A stretch of 56,444 nt of DNA, from NCBI RefSeq assembly GCF_000281085.1, contig NZ_JH767540.1:15511-71954 (forward strand), in the 5' to 3' direction. Below, piece after piece: positions 48,029-56,348 of this stretch (position 1 is its first letter; each line of letters starts with the position of its first letter). Source of the DNA: Catenovulum agarivorans YM01. Lineage in GTDB: Bacteria > Pseudomonadota > Gammaproteobacteria > Enterobacterales > Alteromonadaceae. The notes beneath the pieces are model-generated. The model was not told where the DNA came from and did no database searches. It worked only from the letters and a program-made list of their open reading frames with translations. The position numbers and the translations under genes were made by a program.

Positions 48029-51000
48029 ATGCATAACAGAAAATTTAGACCAACCCAGTTAGCTAAACAGATGAGCCTAATACTTGGCGCTTCTGCATTA
48101 GTAACCGGGATAACTGGCAGCTTTAACACAGCACTGGCAGCAGAATTAGCAGCAGAGCAAAACGACCAAGAAGTCGAAGTTATCAATGTAAAAGGTATTC
48201 GTGGCAGTTTAATCCGTTCTATGGACGTAAAACGCGATAGCTTTGGTATAGTTGATGCGATCTCAGCAGAAGATATTGGCAAGTTTCCAGACACCAACTT
48301 AGCCGAGTCGCTACAACGTATTACCGGTGTATCTATCAGCCGTAGCGACGGTGAAGGTAGCCAAGTCACCATACGTGGTATGGGTCCATCACAAAACTTA
48401 GTTTTGTTAAATGGCCGTCAAATGCCAACCCCTACTCGCTCGTTCGACTTTTCAGATTTAGCATCTGAAAGCGTAACAGGCGTTGAAGTATATAAAACCG
48501 GTAAAGCTTTTATGCCAACCGGTGGTTTGGGTGGCACAATTAATATTATTACCCCTCGCCCACTTGCAAATCCAGGACAAAAAATCTCATTAGGCGTAAA
48601 AGCAGTTAATGACGATTCAACTAAAAAAGGTGATAAGTGGACACCGGAAATTTCCGGTATTTATAGCGACACCTTTGCCGATGATACTTTTGGTGTTGCT
48701 TTAGTTGGCATATACCAAGAACGCCACAGTGGTAACAGTAACGCCTCTGTAAATGCAGGCTGGCATACTTTTAGATCAGGCGCAGGTGCAGGCGAACCAG
48801 GAGCTGAAGTAGACGCTAATGGCAATACCATATCAGGTGCACTTCCTGACGTAGCGCCAGAAGGTGCGACATTAAATAAACCAGAAGATGGGCTTATTTA
48901 TGGTGTACCGCAGAATATTGTGTACCAGCTAAATGAAGCATATCGCGAACGTATTAACGGCCAATTGGTTTTAGAGTACAAACCCTTTGATGCATTAACC
49001 GCACGCCTTGATTACACCTACTCAGAAAAAACCATAGATCGAGAACTGACCGATATGTCGGCTTGGTTCTCACGCGACTACAAATATTCAACGCTAATTT
49101 GGTCTGAGCCAGATGAAAACGGCGTAGTTTATCCAATGCAATACCAAGATACTGATGGTTATAAACAAGCTAAAGTGGGTGAAATTAAAGGTACAGGTAT
49201 TAATACCGGTCGTTCAAAATCAGGTACTAAAAACACCAATAGCTCAGTCGGCTTAAACTTAAAATATCAAGTAAACCAAAATTTAGCGTTAGAACTTGAT
49301 TACCACGACTCTTCAGCTAAACACGAACCTAACAGTATATTTGGTTCATGGGGCACATTGGCGATGATTTCGCAGCAGCGAATTCGCCAAACCACAGACT
49401 TTACCCAAGATATGCCAGTAATGAATTTTGATTATCCTGACGGCGTCGATGGTTTTGAGCCAGAGGACATTTTAGCTGCCGGTAGTAACTTTGGTACTAA
49501 CTACGAGCGTTCAGATATAGAACAATTACAAGTTAAAGGTAAATTTGTTTTTGATGACGGCATAGTTGAAAGCATCGACTTTGGTATCAACGACACTACA
49601 GTTGAAAACCAACAAAGATACGCAAGCGCAACTCGCAATAGCTGGGGTGGTGTTGGTGAACCAAGTGACTTTGATGACGATTGGTTTACAAAAAAATCTT
49701 TAGGTGACGCGTACGACAAAATACCAGGCCATGCTGACCCAGATTTAGCGCCACATTATATTGATTGGGATTTTGAAACCGTTGCTGATTTTGTTGCAAC
49801 TAACTTCTCAACCGACGATATAAACGAATGGCCATGCGGCCCGCGTTTTTGTGGTGGTGAAAACTTCACGACCGACCGAACTACCATTGAAGAATCGCAA
49901 GCGGCATATGTACAAGCAAACTTAGTATTTGATGTAATGGATATGCCAGCAAATGTATTGATGGGTGTACGCTACGAAACAACAGATACCTTTGCAAAAG
50001 CTAAAGTGCCTGCATATTCAGGTGTAGAATGGGCAAGTGAAAATGAAATTGCATTACTGCCGGCCATAGATCCAGAATCAGGGCTAGCGATTTCAACCTT
50101 TACCTCAGAATCAGGTAACTATGATAACTGGTTGCCGAGTATAGATTTTGCTATCGAGCCAATGGACGATGTGAAAGTTAGAGCATCATACGGTAAAACC
50201 ATAGCCCGCCCATCGTACGGCGATATGCAAGGTGGCAAAACTTTAGGCTCACAACTCACCAGAGTTGAAGGTTCAGGCGGCCAAGGTAACCCATCGTTAT
50301 TACCACTAGAGTCCACTAATTTTGATCTAGCGGTTGAGTGGTATTACGACGAAGCAAGTTATGCAGCTGTAGGTTTCTTCCGTAAAGATGTTAAAAACTA
50401 CATAGGCACAAGCTCTAAGATTGAATCTGCTTTTGGTTTACGCAACCCAGGAGCTGGCCCGCGAGTTCAAGCAGCGCTTGATGCAGGATTTACTTCAAAC
50501 TTACTTATACGCCAATATATTGCAGACAACTACAGTGAAGGCGTAACTGTTGATGATAAAGGTTTTATTACTATAGTCCCGATTGAAGCAGGTGAATTAG
50601 CCGACCCATTGGTCGACTTTAGAATTTCAATCCCATCGAATTCTGACAGAGAAGCCTACTTGTATGGCTACGAATTAGCCGTGCAACACGTATTTGGTGA
50701 GACTGGCTTTGGTATTAGCGCCAATGCAACCATTACCGAAGGTGACGTAACTTTTGATAACTCCAACTTAGCATCACAATTTGCCATCGATGGTTTTGGT
50801 GATTCTGCTAACTTAGTTGGTTTTTACGAAAACGACAAAATGTCGCTGCGTATTGCCTACAACTGGCGTGATACTTTCTTGGCGAGTGCCAACACTGATG
50901 GCCGTAACAACCCAAGATATACCGAAGCATTTGGCCAAGTTGATATCAATTTTAGCTACGACGTAACCGAACAGTTACAAGTATTTGTGGAGGGTATCAA

Positions 51001-51106
51001 TATTACCGACGAGTACACACGAGACCACGGGCGCCACGAGCGCATGCTATTGGATATCCGTCAGATGGCACCAAGGTACAATGTAGGCGCCCGCTACACC
51101 TTTTAA
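48029..51106 (+). CDS. TonB-dependent receptor of the glucan locus
   Basis: 1025 residues. Signal peptide about 1-37. TonB box region near EVEVINVKGIRGSL, then the plug domain with AESLQRITGVSISRSDGEG, VTIRGMGPSQNLVLLNGRQ, and the TonB-Xanth-Caul style barrel, ending APRYNVGARYTF with the terminal Phe. Start has GGGTGA 6 bases upstream. Such receptors import oligosaccharides; with the GH3 enzyme and the shared palindrome, a beta-glucan oligosaccharide is the likely substrate. It ends with a strong terminator. Confidence 0.92.
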   Translation: MHNRKFRPTQLAKQMSLILGASALVTGITGSFNTALAAELAAEQNDQEVEVINVKGIRGSLIRSMDVKRDSFGIVDAISAEDIGKFPDTNLAESLQRITGVSISRSDGEGSQVTIRGMGPSQNLVLLNGRQMPTPTRSFDFSDLASESVTGVEVYKTGKAFMPTGGLGGTINIITPRPLANPGQKISLGVKAVNDDSTKKGDKWTPEISGIYSDTFADDTFGVALVGIYQERHSGNSNASVNAGWHTFRSGAGAGEPGAEVDANGNTISGALPDVAPEGATLNKPEDGLIYGVPQNIVYQLNEAYRERINGQLVLEYKPFDALTARLDYTYSEKTIDRELTDMSAWFSRDYKYSTLIWSEPDENGVVYPMQYQDTDGYKQAKVGEIKGTGINTGRSKSGTKNTNSSVGLNLKYQVNQNLALELDYHDSSAKHEPNSIFGSWGTLAMISQQRIRQTTDFTQDMPVMNFDYPDGVDGFEPEDILAAGSNFGTNYERSDIEQLQVKGKFVFDDGIVESIDFGINDTTVENQQRYASATRNSWGGVGEPSDFDDDWFTKKSLGDAYDKIPGHADPDLAPHYIDWDFETVADFVATNFSTDDINEWPCGPRFCGGENFTTDRTTIEESQAAYVQANLVFDVMDMPANVLMGVRYETTDTFAKAKVPAYSGVEWASENEIALLPAIDPESGLAISTFTSESGNYDNWLPSIDFAIEPMDDVKVRASYGKTIARPSYGDMQGGKTLGSQLTRVEGSGGQGNPSLLPLESTNFDLAVEWYYDEASYAAVGFFRKDVKNYIGTSSKIESAFGLRNPGAGPRVQAALDAGFTSNLLIRQYIADNYSEGVTVDDKGFITIVPIEAGELADPLVDFRISIPSNSDREAYLYGYELAVQHVFGETGFGISANATITEGDVTFDNSNLASQFAIDGFGDSANLVGFYENDKMSLRIAYNWRDTFLASANTDGRNNPRYTEAFGQVDINFSYDVTEQLQVFVEGINITDEYTRDHGRHERMLLDIRQMAPRYNVGARYTF

Positions 51107-51161
51107 ATTGTAACTTTGTATAATCCCTGTCACTTTGTTTGATTTGATAATCAACAAACCC

Positions 51162-51198
51162 AAACACCTTTGTTGCGCAAGCAGCAAAGGTGTTTTTT
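51162..51198 (+). terminator. Terminator of the TonB receptor gene
   Basis: AAACACCTTTGTTGC and GCAGCAAAGGTGTTT pair with one G-T wobble across a 4-base loop, followed by a T-run. About 55 bases after the stop. Confidence 0.92.
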
Positions 51199-51253
51199 TA
51201 TACTTTGATTTTAATAATGATACTGAGCCAAGGCGAATTCCAACATTTGATTA

Positions 51254-51670
51254 TTAGGCGCCGCTGTCAATTTTCACATTATTGATATTACACCAGTCTT
51301 TTATAGCTTGATTGAGAGACTGCTCCTCGTACGAATACCATAAATCTAGCTTGTCCACCGAGCTCAAAAATTCTTTAAATCTCGCATAGGCACCTTTACG
51401 GCTGAAAATTTCATACGCTTTATCAAGGTGATCCGGCAGCGTTTCGGCAACAAAATTAATCGCCAACTTTTTGCCTAAACCTAGATCTTGCTTATTGGGA
51501 AGAGCCAAATACTTGCTGTCTTCAAACAAATCGTCAGGAATTGGTTCTTCAACCGCGTCACCAACGTAGTAAATAGCGCCAGTTTGCGTGTCTAAATATG
51601 CCTCATTATCTCCAAAGCCAGCAGAAGCGAATTCAACCGCCCATTCAATATCAGTTAATTTTACGTTCAT
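51254..51670 (-). CDS. UPF0158 family protein
   Basis: 138 residues, no signal peptide. The YLDTQTGAIYYV segment near residue 25, the acidic middle, GAYARFKEFLSSVDKLDLWYSYEEQSLNQAIKDWCN at the end (WYxYE and the IxxWC motif) fit the UPF0158 family of unknown function. It overlaps the preceding membrane protein gene by 4 bases (ATGA), so the two are translationally coupled. Confidence 0.75.
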   Translation of the reverse strand: MNVKLTDIEWAVEFASAGFGDNEAYLDTQTGAIYYVGDAVEEPIPDDLFEDSKYLALPNKQDLGLGKKLAINFVAETLPDHLDKAYEIFSRKGAYARFKEFLSSVDKLDLWYSYEEQSLNQAIKDWCNINNVKIDSGA

Positions 51671-52323
51671 ATAAAACCTTTAGGCTCCTCATCCCGCGTT
51701 GATTGGTTAATTGACTTCCGTCTTCCCCAAATGAAAGTGGTTAGAAAGATTACAAAGAAACTACCGTGAAGCCATATCACTGCATACATAGCCTCTTTTT
51801 TTTGCTGTGTAACTTGTGTTATGAGCGTTTTAGCTTTTCCGACAATGATATGTCTTTCATTGTATTTTTGCTCATCTATTGCTGTGGGCTTGTATAAAAT
51901 AAGCTCGTTAGAAGTATCTTTGTAAACTACCGGAAGCCCGTGTTCTATATAAATAGCCTTTGCCATAGCCTCTCTAACATCAGCTTTTTCATGCTCAACT
52001 GCTGCTATTGAAGCTTGCTTTGGAATAGCCTGAGTACTATTTGAAATAGTCAATATAGTACGTATGGAATCAAAGCCATTGATACCAAAGGCATTTAAAG
52101 CAGAAACAAGTAAAAACAGAAAAAGAAACAAAAATGCCTGTTGATTGTATTTCGGAATAAGAAGGCACTTTGCAAACCCAAAAGGGAGTAAAATGCTCAA
52201 GGACATAAATGCCGCGAGAACAAACCATTGAATGTACCAAAGTGAAAAAAACTCAGGTAAATACTGCTTACCGAGAATAGGAACTAGAAACACTAAGGAC
52301 GTGATCGTAGCTAAGTTTTTCAT
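51667..52323 (-). CDS. Membrane protein of unknown function
   Basis: 218 residues. TM helices at about 6-20, 30-52, 64-82 and 182-200, with a roughly 100-residue polar domain between helices 3 and 4 (NSTQAIPKQASIAAVEHEKADVREAM...HIIVGKAKTLITQVTQQKKE). The C-terminus is basic. No family recognised. It precedes and overlaps the UPF0158 gene. Confidence 0.55.
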   Translation of the reverse strand: MKNLATITSLVFLVPILGKQYLPEFFSLWYIQWFVLAAFMSLSILLPFGFAKCLLIPKYNQQAFLFLFLFLLVSALNAFGINGFDSIRTILTISNSTQAIPKQASIAAVEHEKADVREAMAKAIYIEHGLPVVYKDTSNELILYKPTAIDEQKYNERHIIVGKAKTLITQVTQQKKEAMYAVIWLHGSFFVIFLTTFIWGRRKSINQSTRDEEPKGFI

Positions 52324-52450
52324 ACGAACCTTAAGAAAACCAACCAGCTGATAGTTTTAACAAATTAGCTAAGATATTGCTATATCTTAGCTTTCAATTA
52401 CCTTTAAGTAAGGCTAAATGTATTAATATACGCACTTCACTCAATCCTAA

Positions 52451-52909
52451 TCAATAAACCACCAAAATCAACAGCATAATAAATACCACAACCACCAGCC
52501 AAAACCACTTCCCAATAGTTGTATGCGTCGATAAATTTGCATAAAACTCACCCCGCACTTTTGGCACTGCTTCAGCAGGTTTTCCAAAACAAGTTGGGCA
52601 ATCAGCCACATCATTTGGAATGGTTAAGTGGCATTTAATACATTTTCTTGAAGATCTAGGAAGCACAATAAATTTGTCACCTAGCCCTATTGTTGAATCA
52701 AACGGAGAATCGTCAAAAACTGGCCTATCTATAGGCTCAAATTCCTGTCTAGCGTTATCGGCCTGCCCTTGAAGATATTGCCTATTTAACTTCCTTTTAT
52801 CTTCAGCACTTAACAGCAATTCGGCAGGCAAAACTGCACAGCAAAACTCGCACGTTTTTATCCGGCGGTTGAATATGGCTTTATGGCAGTTGGGGCATTG
52901 GTATTTCAT
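52451..52909 (-). CDS. Zinc-ribbon protein with C-terminal membrane anchor
   Basis: 152 residues. An N-terminal treble of CxxC pairs (CPNC, CEFC) at residues 5-24 and a second pair of CxxC motifs (CIKC, CPTC) at about 89-107 suggest two zinc ribbons. A proline-rich, negatively charged linker separates them. The final 20 residues are one membrane helix (WFWLVVVVFIMLLILVVY), so it is a tail-anchored cytoplasmic-facing protein. Function unknown. Confidence 0.6.
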   Translation of the reverse strand: MKYQCPNCHKAIFNRRIKTCEFCCAVLPAELLLSAEDKRKLNRQYLQGQADNARQEFEPIDRPVFDDSPFDSTIGLGDKFIVLPRSSRKCIKCHLTIPNDVADCPTCFGKPAEAVPKVRGEFYANLSTHTTIGKWFWLVVVVFIMLLILVVY

Positions 52910-53041
52910 GACTTCATATCAACTCTAACGAATATAATCTGAGTTTCTCCTTCAAAAAATTACCACCTATGAGAAATCAGTCAAGCATTGAAATCACACC
53001 AACAATTTTCTTCAGTTGTTCCATTTGAGAATCCCCTATAG

Positions 53042-54304
53042 TTAGAAGTTTTGCGTTGTATCTAACTCGTCAATAAACAAACGGGCTAGTTCAAAAGCAA
53101 CCTTGCTAAAGTCACCAAACTTTTTTGTTTTAACGTTAGTGTTAACAGCCACCGACATCTTGTATTTTGGCAACACCATTAAGAAGCTTTGTGCACCTGC
53201 ACTCACGCCACCGTGATGCATATATGTTTGCTTTGCATAACCTTGGCCCAAATCTAATGGATGCACACGCCAGCCAATGCCATAACCTTGATGATTATCT
53301 AAGCCATTGTTAAGCTTCTGCACTGACCAGAATTCATTGCGTATTTCTGGATAAATAAATTGATCATTCAAAAACGCTTGCCCTAGCATTACTAGATCTT
53401 GCGAAGTTGAAACCCAACCACCACCTGCTAAACGATGACTTAAATCAACTTTCATCCAAGGTTTGTAAAAATTAGCTACATTTTCATCTCGCCAATAAAA
53501 ATTGGCTATTAATGGGAGTTCTCGTTGTGGCGTTTCATAAGTGGTGCTTGTTAGATTAAGCGGCGAAAGTACATATTGATGCATATAGCTTTGATAATTT
53601 TGTTCAGCGGCAGCTTGCATGACCGCACTCAGTAAAACAGTCCCCAAACTAGAGTATGCAAATTTTTCACCCGGTTCATGCAATAGTTCACTGTCATCAA
53701 ATAAACTCAGAGCATCTGCAACATTATTAAAGTGTTCATCTGCTTTGACCGTAGCTATCATACCTAGAAATTCGCTATTCTGTCCGTAGTGTGGGATGCC
53801 AGCCATATGCGAAGCAAGTTGCCGAGCAGTGATATTCGCTCAAGATGCGTTCGGTAAATCATCTAGATAATTTTTGATTGGCGCGTCTAACTCAAGTAAA
53901 CCTTGTTTAACTAACTGTGTTAATCCGACCGATGTAATGGCTTTTGAAGTACTCCCTACCCGCAACTGTGTTTGTGGCGTCATAGGTATTTGCATCTCAA
54001 TATTCGCCCAGCCACAACTGCCTCCCCAAATTTTTTCACCATTAATCGCCACAGCAGCGGTATAACCCGGCGCTGCAATCGCGTCACTTTGAGCTTGCAG
54101 TACGGCGATAGCTTTGTTGCTCAAGTGCTGAAAACTTTGGTTAAATATTTTGCTTTGCTGCGGCTGGTTTATTGGGCGGGGAATATCAGGTTTACCCAAC
54201 ATTGGTACCAAGCCTTTGTACATTAAAGCATGGTAAACAGGCCAAATAGTAAAGCAGCAAACACCGAGCAAAAAAATAATGCTCAGTATAATTTTATTTT
54301 TCAT
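53042..54304 (-). pseudogene. Serine hydrolase (beta-lactamase class C fold) split by one TGA
   Basis: Two segments in the same frame: 53840-54304 (signal/anchor, then SxxK in GSTSK near residue 96) and 53042-53839. They are joined by the codon TGA at 53840-53842 and no frameshift. Bridging the TGA gives DDLPNAS-x-ANITARQLASHMAGIPHYG, a good match to the family's ...WxxITxRQLLSHTSGI...Y block, where W (TGG) is expected. The rest shows the YSS (YxN-like) motif and HHGG. Together about 420 residues, normal for the family. Starts: ATG at 54302-54304, and the downstream part could restart at ATG 53804-53806. Most likely a recent nonsense mutation. Confidence 0.7.
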
Positions 54305-54390
54305 ATCAATATCCAAGGAATTAGCTTTGGCGCTATTCTTTTGAAAAATAAATATATTTTCTAATCGATAATAAAAAAATCAGATCAATT

Positions 54391-55416
54391 TTAAAATTGA
54401 TTACGATATTGCGTTGGGGTCATACCAATTTGCTGTTTAAACGCTCTGTTGAAAGGGGCGATTGAGCCATACCCTGCCTCAAGCGCCAAAGTAAGAACTG
54501 GTGTTTGCATTTTGCTTGGCTGTTTTAGCTGCTCACAAACATACGGAATTCGATAACTATTTAAATAATTCGAAAAATTGCTGAAACCTAACTCACTATT
54601 TATTACCAGTCTGAGTTGATGGGCTGGCATGCCTAGCTGACTTGCCAACTCACCTATAGTCAAGTTTGATTGCAAAAATGCTCCCTCAGCCATCAATTGG
54701 TTCAGTTTTAGTACTTTGCTACTTTGCGTTTGGCTTGGCGAAGGTACACTCACAGGGATAAGTTGCCACTGCTGCATTCTCTGGAATAAATAAAACCCTG
54801 CAATAACAAAAACGCCTATGCTATTTACAAGACTGAATTGCCAAGTGTTGCGTACTTCGTTAAACACTAATTCAAATAAACTAAGCGCACTCATGTAACT
54901 TACACATATAACTGTTAATAACAGCCGATAGTTTCTGCGTTGGTTATCTAAGTCATCGAAATATTCACTTAAACACAAATAAATAACGTACAAGAATATG
55001 GCTAGGCCGACAACATGATTAACATCATGCATTATGCTGCGGCCACCTAATACCAAAAATAGATACACCAACCAAAGTAGGTACAGCCCTAGCGGCACGA
55101 ATATCCGCTTGTCTAATTTAGCCAAAGTAAATTTTGGATTTAACAAACTTTTGGCAAGCCATAAAACAGCAAAGCAGCTAGCGTCTGTCATTAACAATAA
55201 TAAGTGGCGTACCCCACCATAGTGGTCATCGTCTATTGGTGATGTCAGCAAAATGTAACTGATAATGCAGCTTAAACAACTGATAACCGGCCAAACGGTA
55301 TTGGACTTACCACCCGTTCTACCGCGCCAAACGAGCAGAATGCTCGACAGTAAAATGCCAATTGACGTGCACCTAAAAAGCAAATCTATAATTTGAATAT
55401 CAGACAGGACAATCAT
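54391..55416 (-). CDS. Membrane-bound AraC-family regulator
   Basis: 341 residues. About six to seven membrane helices at 10-225 (LFRCTSIGILLSSILLVW, HLLLLMTDASCFAVLWLA, LGLYLLWLVYLFLVLGG), linker with PSQTQSS, then an AraC HTH at 240-340 (LTIGELASQLGMPAHQLRLVINSELGFSNFSNYLNSYRI; LALEAGYGSIAPFNRAFKQQIGMTPTQYRNQF). Its ATG directly follows the XRE stop (TAAATG), implying translational coupling. The serine hydrolase remnant lies downstream (87-base gap), a frequent partner of this regulator type. Confidence 0.85.
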   Translation of the reverse strand: MIVLSDIQIIDLLFRCTSIGILLSSILLVWRGRTGGKSNTVWPVISCLSCIISYILLTSPIDDDHYGGVRHLLLLMTDASCFAVLWLAKSLLNPKFTLAKLDKRIFVPLGLYLLWLVYLFLVLGGRSIMHDVNHVVGLAIFLYVIYLCLSEYFDDLDNQRRNYRLLLTVICVSYMSALSLFELVFNEVRNTWQFSLVNSIGVFVIAGFYLFQRMQQWQLIPVSVPSPSQTQSSKVLKLNQLMAEGAFLQSNLTIGELASQLGMPAHQLRLVINSELGFSNFSNYLNSYRIPYVCEQLKQPSKMQTPVLTLALEAGYGSIAPFNRAFKQQIGMTPTQYRNQF

Positions 55417-55692
55417 TTAAACCAGTTTAATTTCGAGTTTTTTGCCCAGTGCAGCGGCAAATTTTTCTAAGGTTGAGAGTTTCGCATCTTCTGAGTGGTT
55501 TTCTATACGTGAAATGGCACTTTTTTGCGTTGCTAACTTTTCAGCTAAATCAAGTTGAGTTAAGCCCGCTTGTTTACGTGCTTCTTTTAACACCACACCA
55601 AACTTAAATGCTTGATATCCTTCATCATAGTCATCAGAAAAAGCGAGCTCATGTATCTTTCTATTAGCTACATATTTTTTTAAATCGCTCAT
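55417..55692 (-). CDS. HigA-like XRE regulator
   Basis: 91 residues; AAGGAG 5 bases before the ATG at 55690-55692. An N-terminal 30-residue segment (VANRKIHELAFSDDYDEGY) precedes an XRE HTH (about 33-88: LKEARKQAGLTQLDLAEKLATQKSAISRIENHSED, STLEKFAAALGKKLEIKL). The pattern is that of HigA-type antitoxins, which normally follow a RelE-like toxin gene. Here the upstream gene is the MreB-like one instead. The stop abuts the AraC start. An inverted repeat GTTAGCT...AGCTAAC overlaps its promoter and ribosome binding site. Confidence 0.8.
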   Translation of the reverse strand: MSDLKKYVANRKIHELAFSDDYDEGYQAFKFGVVLKEARKQAGLTQLDLAEKLATQKSAISRIENHSEDAKLSTLEKFAAALGKKLEIKLV

Positions 55693-55732
55693 GTTAGCTC
55701 CTTCGCAGATATTCCACCTCTAAAAAGCTAAC
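55693..55732 (-). promoter_or_regulatory. Inverted repeat over the XRE gene promoter and RBS
   Basis: GTTAGCT (55693-55699) and AGCTAAC (55726-55732), perfect 7-base arms 26 bases apart. The left arm overlaps the AAGGAG site of the XRE gene; a TTGACT at 55744-55749 on the minus strand could be a -35 with the second arm covering the -10. This is the expected position for autorepression. Confidence 0.5.
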
Positions 55733-55735
55733 ACC
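55715..55735 (-). other. Cassette-boundary-like motif, copy 2
   Basis: A 21-base element nearly identical to 18487-18506; both read GGTGTTAGCT, three to four variable bases, AGAGGTG on the minus strand. It lies about 35 bases after the MreB-like stop codon, where the attC of that cassette would be expected, but a full attC stem is not clear. Confidence 0.35.
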
Positions 55736-55767
55736 AACGTGAACTTAGTCAAGAGTTGAAGCGTTTT

Positions 55768-56259
55768 TTAAGTAGCTAATACTCTAGCTTTTATAGATTC
55801 ATACGTATCAAGTTTAGTGTTGATTTTACTACCCGTATAAATTATTACTTCTCTTGCACCTGCACCACACGCAAGTTCTCTTAACACCCGATCTTCGATG
55901 TTAGTTAAGCCGCCTTCAACCTTTTCAAGTTGATGCATAATAACCCTTGGTGCTGGTCGAATAAAAGATTTGTGGATTGTATAAACACCATGTTGAAGTA
56001 TTTTTTCAGCTAGATAGAAATCACCAATAAAAGATCGAGAGTGTTTGAATGGGTTTGAAACTGTAATATTACTAGATGCCATTGACTTTGCGTTAGCACC
56101 AATTGCTTTTACAACTTCACCTTTATTTGTTTCTTCAATTGCGATAATAGGCTCATCTTCATATAAAATTCCGTCTTTGAAGCCGCGAATGACCAGCTTT
56201 TGCTCACTTAACTCCATGATTAAATCGGTGGAAAATAAACTTCTTAAATATGTGAACAA
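55768..56259 (-). CDS. Truncated MreB-like protein (actin-fold subdomain I only)
   Basis: 163 residues. TTG start at 56257-56259, supported by AAGGAG 8 bases upstream and by the MreB-like MFxxLRxLFSxDL beginning. Similarity to MreB by eye covers MreB residues 1 to about 145: EDEPIIAI (MreB NEPSVVAI), VKAIGANAKSM, FIGDFYLAEKILQH, IHKSFIRPAPRV and RELACGAGAREV, then 20 unrelated residues and a stop. Missing are subdomain II, the phosphate-2 motif (DIGGGT) and the adenosine-binding region; the phosphate-1 motif (DLGTAN in MreB) reads ELSEQK. It should not bind ATP. It likely binds or blocks MreB, or was repurposed. It starts just after an attC-like site and is followed by the HigA-like gene. Confidence 0.8.
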   Translation of the reverse strand: MFTYLRSLFSTDLIMELSEQKLVIRGFKDGILYEDEPIIAIEETNKGEVVKAIGANAKSMASSNITVSNPFKHSRSFIGDFYLAEKILQHGVYTIHKSFIRPAPRVIMHQLEKVEGGLTNIEDRVLRELACGAGAREVIIYTGSKINTKLDTYESIKARVLAT

Positions 56260-56276
56260 ACAATGCTCTCCTTACT

Positions 56277-56348
56277 ACTTAACGCTGAGCTCGCCAGTAA
56301 ATTGGGAGCGCAGAGAGGAATTTTTCCAAGTGCAGCAACTTGTTATGT
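56277..56348 (-). other. Integron attC-like recombination site
   Basis: 72 bases. On the minus strand it starts with ACATAAC (R'' type, RYYYAAC with one mismatch) and ends with GTTAAGT (exact R' consensus GTTRRRY). The outer boxes pair (AAC/GTT), and inner GCTG/CAGC and TTGG/CCAA segments can form the L-type stem. Recombination between G and TT would put the MreB-like gene's ribosome site and TTG start right after the junction, the normal cassette layout. The integrase gene is not in the window. Confidence 0.65.

Noticed and set aside
52970-53025. Minus-strand 15-codon ORF (MEQLKKIVGVISMLD) after the serine hydrolase remnant
   Set aside because: Too short to judge and without a clear partner or conserved context.
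53840-53842. Selenocysteine or programmed read-through at the TGA in the serine hydrolase
   Set aside because: No SECIS-like hairpin is evident just after the codon and family members carry Trp there; a nonsense mutation is simpler.
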